Positions 27,137-34,970 of a stretch of DNA of 61,064 bases are shown here, piece by piece (positions within the stretch are counted from its first letter, which is position 1; the number at the start of each line of letters is the position of its first letter). The translations under genes and the position numbers were made by a program. This DNA comes from Actinomadura sp. 6K520. Lineage in GTDB: Bacteria > Actinomycetota > Actinomycetes > Streptosporangiales > Streptosporangiaceae. A model generated the notes under the pieces. The model saw only the letters and a list, made by a program, of their open reading frames with translations, had not been told where the DNA came from and did no database searches. Location of the stretch: positions 1-61,064 of the forward strand of contig NZ_SMLC01000028.1 in the NCBI RefSeq assembly GCF_004349245.1, read 5' to 3'.

Positions 27137-28290
27137 GTGGCAGCACGATCGTTGTGCTCACGGCATTAGACGTTGAGTACGACGCAGTCCGAGAGAAGCT
27201 CCGCAGCCCGCGGTTGCATCGGCATCCACAGGGAACCCGCTTCGAGGTCGGCCAGCTCGACGGTGGTCGATGCCAGATCGCTCTCGGGCTCGTCGGCAAG
27301 GGCAACCAATCCGCGGCAGTACTGGCCGAACGCGCCATTGCCCAGTTCTCCCCCGCAGCACTGCTGTTCGTGGGGGTGGCGGGAGCCCTGCACTCCCACA
27401 TCGCACTTGGCGACGTCGTCGTGGCGACCCATGTCTACGCCTTCCACGGCGGAACCAGCGAGGATGACGGCTTCAAGAGCCGTCCCCGTGTCTGGGAGGT
27501 ATCGCACGGCGCCGACCAGATCGCCCGGCACGTTGCCCGCGAGCGGTCCTGGAAGGGGAACGGGCGTGCGAAACGTCAGCTACCCGAAGTGCATTTCGGG
27601 CCCATCGCCGCCGGCGAAGTAGTTCTCAACTCCACGGTCTCAGCGCACGCCCACTGGATCCGGCGCCACTACAACGATGCGCTCGCGATCGAGATGGAGG
27701 GGGCCGGTGTAGCACAGGCAGCGCATCTGAACAGGTCGCTTCCGGTCGTCGTGATCCGGGGCGTCAGCGATCGAGCCGACGGCACCAAGGAGACCAGCGA
27801 CCGCGAGCGGTGGCAGCCGCGAGCGGTGGCCAATGCGGCGGCGTTCACGGCCGCACTTGCCGAAAGCCTCACGACGGAAGAACCGAACCGCGAGCGGCCA
27901 GAGACAACCGGACCGACGGGGAGCCCACGGATGACTGAGGCAGTCCGCAATGTCGCCAAGGACAATGCGAGGGTGGGCGTGCAGGCGGGGCACGTACACG
28001 GCGATGTGCAATTCTCGGGCGAGAAGGCCGCGCCGGCAGATCCCTTCGAAGCGATCGCGGGCCTGGCCGAACAGCTTGAGCGGGCGCGAGACGCAGGAAT
28101 CATCGACGAAGACACCCATCACGCGGCGCGCGCCGAGCTCGACGGTGCCCGCGAAGCCCTGCAGACCACCCCTCGAAACACGCGTGCGGTGACACTCGCG
28201 CTCAAGAAGGTGCGCGGGCTCGTCGGAGACGTCGCCGCCTTGGCGAGCGAGGTGGCGAGCCTGTTAGGACTCGTTCGGAACCTGTCATGA
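27133..28290 (+). CDS. Nucleoside phosphorylase-fold effector with RHIM-like motif
   Basis: A 385-residue protein. Residues 1-245 form a PNP_UDP/MTAN domain (VVLTALDVEYDAVREKL; LVGKGNQSAA; FVGVAGAL; AIEMEGAGVAQAA; VVIRGVSDRADG). After a linker comes the motif NVAKDNARVGVQAGHVHGDV at 273-292, then a helical C-terminal domain at 300-385. The same motif starts the next protein. Standalone phosphorylase domains joined to short amyloid-like motifs occur as effectors in bacterial and fungal NLR-type immunity. An internal ATG at 27931 with GGGGAG 7 nt upstream could also make a 119-residue motif-plus-helix protein. ATGA overlaps occur at both ends of the gene. Confidence 0.8.
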   Translation: MSGSTIVVLTALDVEYDAVREKLRSPRLHRHPQGTRFEVGQLDGGRCQIALGLVGKGNQSAAVLAERAIAQFSPAALLFVGVAGALHSHIALGDVVVATHVYAFHGGTSEDDGFKSRPRVWEVSHGADQIARHVARERSWKGNGRAKRQLPEVHFGPIAAGEVVLNSTVSAHAHWIRRHYNDALAIEMEGAGVAQAAHLNRSLPVVVIRGVSDRADGTKETSDRERWQPRAVANAAAFTAALAESLTTEEPNRERPETTGPTGSPRMTEAVRNVAKDNARVGVQAGHVHGDVQFSGEKAAPADPFEAIAGLAEQLERARDAGIIDEDTHHAARAELDGAREALQTTPRNTRAVTLALKKVRGLVGDVAALASEVASLLGLVRNLS

Positions 28291-30242
28291 CCGAGCCGGA
28301 GGCGACCACCTCCAATTACGCCAAGGATTACGCCTACGTCGGGATGCAGGCGGGAACTGTACATGGCGACGTCAACATCTACTCGCCTCCCCCAGGCGCC
28401 CCGCCCTCGGAGAGATTCGAGATCGGCGTCAGGATGCTCAACGGCGGCATACCGAGCAAGGCCCGGGAGCTCATCGGCGAGGCCGTGATGGCTGCTGGTC
28501 TCACCGGTAGCCGGGTGTGCTTCCACTGGCAACTCGCCCTCGTCAGCGGCCGGGCGTGGAATGAGATGCCGGTGGAGGACATCGCGGCGCTGAATCATGC
28601 ACCAAGTGCCTGTCACCTCAGCGGTGGAGACGCCTGGGCCGACGGTGTGAAGACCATCATGCGCCTCCTTGACGCTGTGGCGCACCCCAACACGGATCTT
28701 CGCCCGTTACTGAAAGACTTCGATGGTCTCAGCGACCCTCAACGCGGCATGATCCTCCGGCACCTGGAGCCATTCCTCGACGGGCCGGTGAAAGATGAGA
28801 TGTGGCGCCGTGCTCTGGAAGAGGCCCGGCAAGACCAGATGGCGGAAGGCCGCACCGAACGCGTCTGGAAGTTTTTCCAGCCCGACCCTGCTCACCCCCG
28901 GTTCCGCCCGGCTCGACCTCCGACCATACCAACCGGCACCTGGGTCCGGGCCGTAGGCACCACGATCGTCCTGGCCGGTGCAGCGGTCAACATGGCATAT
29001 CTGCTCATCCGAGATCTTCAGCTGCTCACGCTGCTCGTGTACCTGCTGGGCATCGGCGGTGGCATCTGTGCTGCACGCGCGGGCGCCGAATGGCACTTCC
29101 TCACCGAGAGGCGCCGAGCAAAGGACAAGGAGTACAGACAGCCTCGAGAGCATGCACCTCGCACGAAGTCCGTCGGCTTCGTCGGCAAGGTGGACCAGCA
29201 CTTCGATCACTACTTCGCCAAGTACCTACCGCGCAACACGAGCCGCTCCGCCTGGCTGGCCGGCACAGCAGGAATCCGCAGAAGCATCCGGGACGAGATC
29301 GTCGATGTCTACCGAGAGCAGCGCACCGGAGTGGAAAGGATCGCCTGGTTGATCCGTTACCGGGTGAGCGAGGTCCGTCGGCAGTGGGAGAGCGGCACAC
29401 TGTGGGACTACCAGCAGGAACTTGCGGTCCCCCCGACCATCAAGATGATGACCCTGCTTGGCCTCGCCGCCCTCACCTCCGGGACGATCTGGACGGTGGG
29501 GTGCGCAGCACCGACCGCACCTGCAAGCGCAGCCGCCTCCACGTTCTCAGCACTCCTGGCCGGGGCGCTCGCCGTCCGTGCCTGGCTGCAGATCTTCGTG
29601 GAGCACCGGCGGTACGTGGCCGACAAGGCCGAGGCGACCAAAATCCAGGAGAGCTGCGAAGCGGCCTTTCGACGCTGGAAGCTCAAACTCGCCGACAAGC
29701 CGACCGATCCGGAGATGGCCGTCTGGCTGGACCGCGACCGAAAAGTACTGCTGGACGAGGCACTGCACCACTACGGCTTGACCATGAGCGACATGATCGC
29801 CCACGCCTTCATCGAAGCACCCGGGGCCCCCACCAGGCGTGCACGGGTCCGCAAAGGTCCCTGGCGCTATACGCGCTATCGCTTGCTCCTATTCCTCCTC
29901 ACCAGAGACGGGGTACGCCAGCTCACCGCTGACCTCGACTTCGCGCGGGGTACCTTCCACGACCGGGCCCGCACCAACTACCGCTACGAGGCCGTTGCTG
30001 CCGTCCGGGTACGTCAAGCAGACGATGGCGACCACAGTTTTGAGCTCGCCCTTGTCAACGGAGAGCTGGTCAAGGCCGAGATGTTGGCTGCCGCAATGGA
30101 AGAACTCCAGATGGACGAGACCCTCGCCACAGTTTCAGAGACGACGCTGGACGCCGCCGGCTTTGGCCACACGCTGCGTGTCATGGAAGGGATCGCAGCA
30201 GAGGGCAAGCGGTGGATCGAACGGGAACGCCGACGAAGATAG
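28287..30242 (+). CDS. Four-helix membrane protein with RHIM-like motif
   Basis: A 651-residue protein of unknown family. Residues 10-29 carry NYAKDYAYVGMQAGTVHGDV, nearly the same as the motif in the upstream phosphorylase protein. Residues 40-205 are soluble and helical. Two hydrophobic hairpins follow: about 219-265 (VGTTIVLAGAAVNMAYLLI, LLTLLVYLLGIGGGI) and 384-438 (MMTLLGLAALTSGTIWTV, FSALLAGALAVRAWLQI). The C-terminal 200 residues are soluble. It is translationally coupled to the previous gene (ATGA). Inference: a membrane-acting partner or effector recruited by motif-motif assembly. No enzymatic motif was seen. Confidence 0.75.
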   Translation: MTEPEATTSNYAKDYAYVGMQAGTVHGDVNIYSPPPGAPPSERFEIGVRMLNGGIPSKARELIGEAVMAAGLTGSRVCFHWQLALVSGRAWNEMPVEDIAALNHAPSACHLSGGDAWADGVKTIMRLLDAVAHPNTDLRPLLKDFDGLSDPQRGMILRHLEPFLDGPVKDEMWRRALEEARQDQMAEGRTERVWKFFQPDPAHPRFRPARPPTIPTGTWVRAVGTTIVLAGAAVNMAYLLIRDLQLLTLLVYLLGIGGGICAARAGAEWHFLTERRRAKDKEYRQPREHAPRTKSVGFVGKVDQHFDHYFAKYLPRNTSRSAWLAGTAGIRRSIRDEIVDVYREQRTGVERIAWLIRYRVSEVRRQWESGTLWDYQQELAVPPTIKMMTLLGLAALTSGTIWTVGCAAPTAPASAAASTFSALLAGALAVRAWLQIFVEHRRYVADKAEATKIQESCEAAFRRWKLKLADKPTDPEMAVWLDRDRKVLLDEALHHYGLTMSDMIAHAFIEAPGAPTRRARVRKGPWRYTRYRLLLFLLTRDGVRQLTADLDFARGTFHDRARTNYRYEAVAAVRVRQADDGDHSFELALVNGELVKAEMLAAAMEELQMDETLATVSETTLDAAGFGHTLRVMEGIAAEGKRWIERERRRR

Positions 30243-30778
30243 GTGCTGTGCTCGCGGCCGCTCACGCGGAAGGTGCATGGGCTCCGCTTGTTCATCGCGT
30301 ACCACGACGGCCGGTTGCAGCCACCGAGGTACTCCTGAACGGCGGGCGGTGTCCCGGTGGAGAAGCGGTGGTCGCCGAGGGCCCGGCGCCTGTGCCCGAT
30401 GGGAGAGGCGTGGCACGGATCTTCGGTCTGCTCGTGCCTGTTGAGCGGCGTTTCATCTCAGAAGCGGGAGTTCCTCCGTAAGCACCTGGGCGGTGGACTC
30501 CGTCGGGCCGGAGACGGTCAGCTTCGCAACAAAGGACGGCCCATCAAGGGCTGGACGTGAGTGACAGGGACATGCCCTCACGTTCCCAGGCCCTCGGAGG
30601 ACACACCGGCGGCTTGTACGAGGCAGTGAGTCCCCGGTCAGGCTTGCCCTGGCGCGCGTTGGGTAGTTACCCGGTAGCACTGCGTGGTAGCTTGACGGGG
30701 AACACAATCCGCTTATCGGCTTCTCGCTCGTGAGCGACCTGGGTTTTCGCAGGTCAGTACAGCGCTCAGACGTTGTGA
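30243..30778. other. 536-bp right-end region of the island, no confident gene
   Basis: Short protein-like frames occur (for example ending at 30557-30559 with a basic tail) but none has a recognisable family, and most overlap in several frames. GGTAGC-type repeats lie at 30675-30695 and a hairpin GACCT-GGGTTTTCGC-AGGTC lies just before the right att copy. These may be recombinase arm sites. The region could hold decayed genes. Confidence 0.4.
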
Positions 30779-30823
30779 CCTGAAAAGCGGAAGGTCGGCG
30801 GTTCGACCCCGCCCCTGCCCACC
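30779..30823 (+). repeat. attR: right 45-bp direct repeat, tRNA-Phe 3' half
   Basis: Exact copy of 256-300, that is the tRNA-Phe sequence from the anticodon loop to the 3' end, without a 5' half. It is the displaced original 3' end of the tRNA gene and marks the right boundary of the element. Confidence 0.9.
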
Positions 30824-30837
30824 ACAGATGACCAGCC

Positions 30838-30873
30838 AAAAGGCCCGGAACCATTCACGGTTCCGGGCCTTTT
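30838..30873 (+). terminator. Strong terminator after the att repeat
   Basis: AAAAGGCCCGGAACC, loop ATTCAC, then the complementary arm ending in CCTTTT: a 15-bp stem with a U tract in both directions. Probably the ancestral tRNA-Phe terminator or that of the older element. Confidence 0.75.
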
Positions 30874-30893
30874 GACGGCAACCTGACGGCAAC
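30872..30893 (+). repeat. Tandem TGACGGCAAC direct repeats beside the att site
   Basis: TGACGGCAAC occurs twice back to back with a 1-nt offset region (30873-30892). Closely spaced direct repeats next to an att core are typical arm-type binding sites of tyrosine integrases. They probably belong to the older element whose integrase remnant lies at 31372-31659. Confidence 0.4.
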
Positions 30894-30899
30894 GTCCCC

Positions 30900-31298
30900 T
30901 CATGACGGCTTCCATCGGCCTAGCGGACGACCGCTGTCAATGAAGTCTCGATACTCATCGAACAGCACACCTTGGTTCACCCAGCGTCCGTCGTTAGCAC
31001 CTAACTCCCGTCCGGCAAGCTCGATAGCGGCTTCCGCCGACTCGGTCTCACCCACGGTTCGTGCGCCGTCTCCGTCCTCGTCCGCCTCGTAGAAGGCTGC
31101 GAACTCATCGAGCGGAAGCGCCTCACACTCTTCAACTATGTGCAGGCGAACGACGAACCCCCGGAAGCGCTTTGACGGCCATATGCAACACCAACGGAGC
31201 CCCCGCCGTCACTCTTCTTCAAAGGCCCCAAGCAGTTGCTCCACCTCCCTGCCGCGCCGGAGAGCACCAGCAGCAAATGCGGTCTTCAGGTAGCGCAC
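30900..31298 (-). pseudogene. Conserved small actinobacterial gene broken by in-frame TGA
   Basis: Reading from GTG 31298: RYLKTAFAAGALRRGREVEQ, then LLGAFEEE, a TGA at 31209-31211, and in the same frame RRGLRW...FVVRLHIVEECEALPL...GRWVNQGVLFDEYRDFID and a normal stop at 30900. The two parts match in order a common actinobacterial small protein (about 130 residues; RRGRSVEQFLG near the start, RWVN-GVV-DEY-DF near the end). Only one codon separates coding from broken, so it decayed recently or the base is an error. Function unknown. It lies between the integrase remnant and the att site. Confidence 0.65.
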
Positions 31299-31329
31299 AA
31301 GGTCACCCTACGAGCCTCCGAGGACGCCA

Positions 31330-31358
31330 AGAGCCCCAGACGTCGAGTCCGGGGCTCT
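31330..31358. terminator. Terminator after the integrase remnant
   Basis: AGAGCCCC (31330-31337) pairs with GGGGCTCT (31351-31358) over a short loop, directly downstream of the minus-strand integrase fragment. Confidence 0.5.
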
Positions 31359-31371
31359 GAGGTGAGGGACG

Positions 31372-31659
31372 TCAGCCGAGGGCATCCCCCAGCCTCCGCA
31401 GTGCCGTGCGCTTGTCGTCGAGGGACGTGTGAGCGTAGATCGTCATGGTCACCTCGATGTCGCTGTGGCCGACGATGTCGCGGACGACGTTGGGCGCGAT
31501 GCCCAGGTGGAGCAGCAGCGAGACGCAGGTGTGCCGCATGTCGTGAAAGCGGACCTCGTCCAGTCCGGCCGCCGCCCGGACGCGGCCCCGGCTACGGCGG
31601 AGGTTGTTTGGCTCCATGGGTGTTCCGCGTTGGGGCGGGAAGACGAGGCCGTGGTCCTC
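31372..31659 (-). pseudogene. C-terminal remnant of a second tyrosine integrase
   Basis: About 95 residues remain: EDHGLVFPPQRGTPMEPNNL, then RFHDMRHTCVSLLLHLG (HxxR box), VVRDIVGHSDIEVTMTIYAHTS with the GHS box and nucleophilic Tyr. An in-frame TAG at 31660-31662 marks where homology stops; the N-terminal core-binding part and the first catalytic Arg are gone. It belongs to the large phage/AICE-type integrase class and is not closely similar to the island integrase at 384. It points away from the GMC oxidoreductase gene and towards the att site. Confidence 0.85.
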
Positions 31660-31723
31660 CTAGGCGTACGCCTGTCTCGCAGGGGCGTGATGCTGAGCGG
31701 AGGCGGCTCGGTCGTGGAGTGGG

Positions 31724-33238
31724 TCAGTGGCAGTGTGTGTTTTTGATCATTTCGGCTGCTCGCCACGCGATCATTAGGGTGGCGGCGTTGGTGTTGGCTG
31801 AGGGGATCTCCGGGATGACCGAGGCGTCGATCACCCGGAGGTTGGCCGTGCCGCGTACCCGCAGGGACGGGTCCACGACCGCTGAGGAGTCCGCGCCCAT
31901 CCGGCAGGTGCCGACGGGGTGGAACCAGGTGTTGGCCGTCCGTGCCACATACGACCGCAGGTCGGTGTCCGGCCCGGGGAGGATCTCCTCGCCGGTCCAC
32001 TCCCGCAGGCCCGCTCCCGTCGCCAGCCCGCGCGAGACCTCGATCGCCCGGACGAGCGCGTCCACGTCGTCCGGCGACTCCAGGTAGTTCGGGTCGATCA
32101 GCGGCTCGTCGGCCGGGTCCGCCGACCGGAGCCGGAGGCTGCCCCGGCTGCGCGGCCGGAGCAGGCACGGATAGAGGCTGTAGGCCGGGTCCGGGGACAC
32201 CGCGCCGTCGGCCGTGAGCGCCACGCTCAGCACACCGAACTGCAGGTCAGGTGAGTCGAGCGCCGGATCGGTCCGGCAGAAGAGACCGACCTCGCTGTGC
32301 TGGTACCGGCTGAGCGGGACGGGCCGGCGTACCCCCCAGGTCAGCGGCACACCGGGATGGTCGTGCAGGTTGCGGCCGACACCGGGCAGGTCGAGCAGGC
32401 AGCCGATGCCCACTGCGGCCAGTTCCGCGGACGGGCCGATGCCGGACAGCAGCAGGAGTTTGGGCGACTCGATGGTCCCGGCCGACACCAGCGCCTCGGC
32501 ACCGACTCCGGCGGACAGGATCCGGCCGGCGCTCTCGTACTCGACGGCGGTGACCCGGCCCGACCCGTCGATGACGAGGCGGCGGGCCCGTGCCTGCGTC
32601 TTCACCGTCAGGTTGGGCCGCTCCCGCGCCGGGTGCAGGAACGCGTCGCCACTGCTGTGGCGGCGTCCGGCGACGGCCGTGAGCTGGTTCCAGCCGGCCC
32701 CCTCCAAGGACGCCCCGTTGAAGTCGTCGTTGTAGGAGTGGCCCGCCGCCAGCGCCGACTCCAGGAAAGCCACGGCGTGCGGGCTGTGCTCGCGAGGGAG
32801 CCTGACCTTCAGCGGCCCGCCGGTTCCCCGGTAGCGCGGGTCGCCGCCGGGGAAGTCCTCCAGCTCACGGAAGGCCGGCAGCACGTCCGCGTAGGCCCAA
32901 CCGGGGTTGCCGAGCCGCGCCCATCCGTCGAAGTCGCTTCGCGCACCGCGCAGGTGGACCATCGAGTTGATCGAGCTCGAACCGCCGAGGACCCGGCCGC
33001 GCGGCCAGGCGATCCGCCGGTCCCCGGCGTGGCGCTGCCGCACCGTACGGTAGTTCCAGTCCACATCGCTGCCGATGTTCTCGGCCCACCGGGAGGTCTC
33101 CCGGATCTGCGGCCGCTCGTCGGAGCCGCCGGCCTCCAGTAGCAGGACCGTGGCGTCGGGGTCGGCGGACAGCAGGCCGGCCAGCACGCAGCCGGCCGAG
33201 CCGGCCCCGACGATCACGAAGTCGTACGAGTCACCCAT
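31724..33238 (-). CDS. GMC-family FAD oxidoreductase
   Basis: A 504-residue choline dehydrogenase/alcohol oxidase-like enzyme. FAD-binding FVIVGAGSAGCVLAGLL lies at the N terminus, the GMC signature GRVLGGSSSINSMVHLRG near 80-97, SAGTIESPKLLLLSGIG near 255, catalytic His in TWFHPVGTCRMG near 440, and TNAATLMIAWRAAEMI at the end. ATG 33238 is used (an in-frame upstream start would overlap hyuB more). It overlaps the hydantoinase B gene by 8 nt and so is the last gene of that operon. It likely oxidises an alcohol intermediate of the same pathway; the substrate is unknown. Confidence 0.9.
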   Translation of the reverse strand: MGDSYDFVIVGAGSAGCVLAGLLSADPDATVLLLEAGGSDERPQIRETSRWAENIGSDVDWNYRTVRQRHAGDRRIAWPRGRVLGGSSSINSMVHLRGARSDFDGWARLGNPGWAYADVLPAFRELEDFPGGDPRYRGTGGPLKVRLPREHSPHAVAFLESALAAGHSYNDDFNGASLEGAGWNQLTAVAGRRHSSGDAFLHPARERPNLTVKTQARARRLVIDGSGRVTAVEYESAGRILSAGVGAEALVSAGTIESPKLLLLSGIGPSAELAAVGIGCLLDLPGVGRNLHDHPGVPLTWGVRRPVPLSRYQHSEVGLFCRTDPALDSPDLQFGVLSVALTADGAVSPDPAYSLYPCLLRPRSRGSLRLRSADPADEPLIDPNYLESPDDVDALVRAIEVSRGLATGAGLREWTGEEILPGPDTDLRSYVARTANTWFHPVGTCRMGADSSAVVDPSLRVRGTANLRVIDASVIPEIPSANTNAATLMIAWRAAEMIKNTHCH

Positions 33239-34970
33239 GAGCGTTCCGCAACATGGCGGTCGCAGCCTCGTCCACCACGACGTCATCGTCGGTACCGGTG
33301 ACGACGACGCCGTACTCGGCCCGCGCCTGAGCCGGCGACACGTATCCGGCCCGAACGTCGTTCAGGACCTTCTCGACGGGACGTTCCCGCGGGTCGCCGT
33401 ATCCGCCGCCCCCACCGAGTTCGATGATGTGGGCGTCGCCGGCGGCCAGGTCGAGCGCCCCGACCTTCCCGTTGGGGAACGTGACCACCTCACCGTCGGC
33501 CCGCTCGACCCGGACGTGGTTCCGCGCCGCGGCGTGGCCGCCGTCCAGCCCCCAAGGCGCGCACGAGGTGCGCTCGATCCAGGTGTCCAGCTTGGCCGCG
33601 GTGTGCACGCGGATGCGCAGCCGGGTGCCGAGCCCGCCGCGGTGCGTCCCGGCCCCACCGGAGTCCTGGACCAGGGCGTACTCCTCGATGGTGACCATCG
33701 GATACTTGGCCTCCACCACCTCGACGGGCGCGTTGTGGGTGTCGCCGTCGTTGATGCACATCGTCGCGCTCTGCCCGTCGGCCAGGGAGGTGGCACCCCA
33801 GCCGCCGCCCTGCGGCCCGCCGTAGAACTGAAAGAACCGCCCGGTCCTCTCATCCACGCCGTAGGTGTGCGACATCCCCAGGTCGGCATGGTGGCCGGCG
33901 ATGCTGATGCCGGGCATGACCTCCGCCATCGCCCGGAAGACGCAGTCGACGACGGTCATGGGATACGTCATCCACAGCCGCATCGCGGCCGGCTTGGTCG
34001 CGCTGACGACCGTGCCCGGCGGCAGCACCACCTCCAGGGGGCGCAGCGAGCCGTGGTTGATCGGATACTCGTCCGGCGAGGTGAGGCACTTGAACGCGAC
34101 CTGGGCGGCCGAGCGGCCGGCCGTGGCGCCCGAGTTGAAGTAGCCCGCGACCTGCGGGCTCATCTCGCTCAGGTCGATGGTCATCACATCGTCCTCGACC
34201 ACGACGCGTACCCGGATGGGGATCCGCTCGCCGACCCGCACCGCGTCGTCGTCCATGTACGCCTCGGCGCGGTACTCGCCGTCCGGAATGCGCCGTACGG
34301 CCTGCCTGCTCAGCTCTTCGCCGCGGCGGTACACGTCGGCGATGCCGGCCCGGACGACATCGGCGCCGTAGCGTTCGAGCATCGCGCGCATCCGGGTCTC
34401 GCCGGTGCGCACGGCGGCGACCTGCGCCCGGAAGTCGCCCATCGCCAGGTCCTCGAACCGGACGTTCATGGCGATCAACCGGGTCAGCTCGTCGTCCTGG
34501 ACGCCCTCCTTGAATATCTTCACGATCGGGACTTGGAGGCCCTCGGAGTAGATGTCGGTGGTGGTGCCGCCGAGCACACCGCCGACGTCGATCCAGTGCG
34601 CCATCGATGAGGCGAAGGCGATGAGCTCGCCCTCATGGAAGATCGGCAGCGTGAAGATCATGTGGTTGAGGTGGCTGCCCATGATGTAGGCGTCGTTGGT
34701 GAGCAGGATGTCGCCCGGCCTGATGCCGTCCCGCCCGTAGAACTCCAGCTTCGCCTTGATGGCGTCGGACAGGCCGCCCACGAACATCGGCAGCCCGAGG
34801 CCGACCGAGATCGTCTCGCCGTCGGCGTCGAAGAGCCCGACGGTGAAGTCCTGGGCCTCGTAGATGATGAGGTTGTACGCCGTGCGCATCAGGTTCGTCT
34901 TCATCTCCTCGGTGATCGAGACGAACCCGGCGCGGATGATCTCGGCGGTGATCGGATCGATGTCGGTCAC
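33231..34970 (-). CDS. hyuB: Hydantoinase/oxoprolinase B subunit
   Basis: A 579-residue HyuB-type protein (ITEEMKTNLMRTAYNLIIYEAQDFT; PGDILLTNDAYIMGSHLNHM; LGGTTTDIYSEG; GGGGYGDPRERP at the end). With HyuA it forms ATP-dependent N-heterocycle ring-opening enzymes: hydantoinase, oxoprolinase, acetophenone carboxylase and relatives. The start ATG overlaps the hyuA stop by 4 nt (ATGA). Full length for the family. Confidence 0.92.
   Translation of the reverse strand: MTDIDPITAEIIRAGFVSITEEMKTNLMRTAYNLIIYEAQDFTVGLFDADGETISVGLGLPMFVGGLSDAIKAKLEFYGRDGIRPGDILLTNDAYIMGSHLNHMIFTLPIFHEGELIAFASSMAHWIDVGGVLGGTTTDIYSEGLQVPIVKIFKEGVQDDELTRLIAMNVRFEDLAMGDFRAQVAAVRTGETRMRAMLERYGADVVRAGIADVYRRGEELSRQAVRRIPDGEYRAEAYMDDDAVRVGERIPIRVRVVVEDDVMTIDLSEMSPQVAGYFNSGATAGRSAAQVAFKCLTSPDEYPINHGSLRPLEVVLPPGTVVSATKPAAMRLWMTYPMTVVDCVFRAMAEVMPGISIAGHHADLGMSHTYGVDERTGRFFQFYGGPQGGGWGATSLADGQSATMCINDGDTHNAPVEVVEAKYPMVTIEEYALVQDSGGAGTHRGGLGTRLRIRVHTAAKLDTWIERTSCAPWGLDGGHAAARNHVRVERADGEVVTFPNGKVGALDLAAGDAHIIELGGGGGYGDPRERPVEKVLNDVRAGYVSPAQARAEYGVVVTGTDDDVVVDEAATAMLRNAHG

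Noticed and set aside
30453..30854. Minus-strand frame with AGSNRRPSAFQ
   Set aside because: Known false translation of a tRNA 3' half; here it runs through the att copy.
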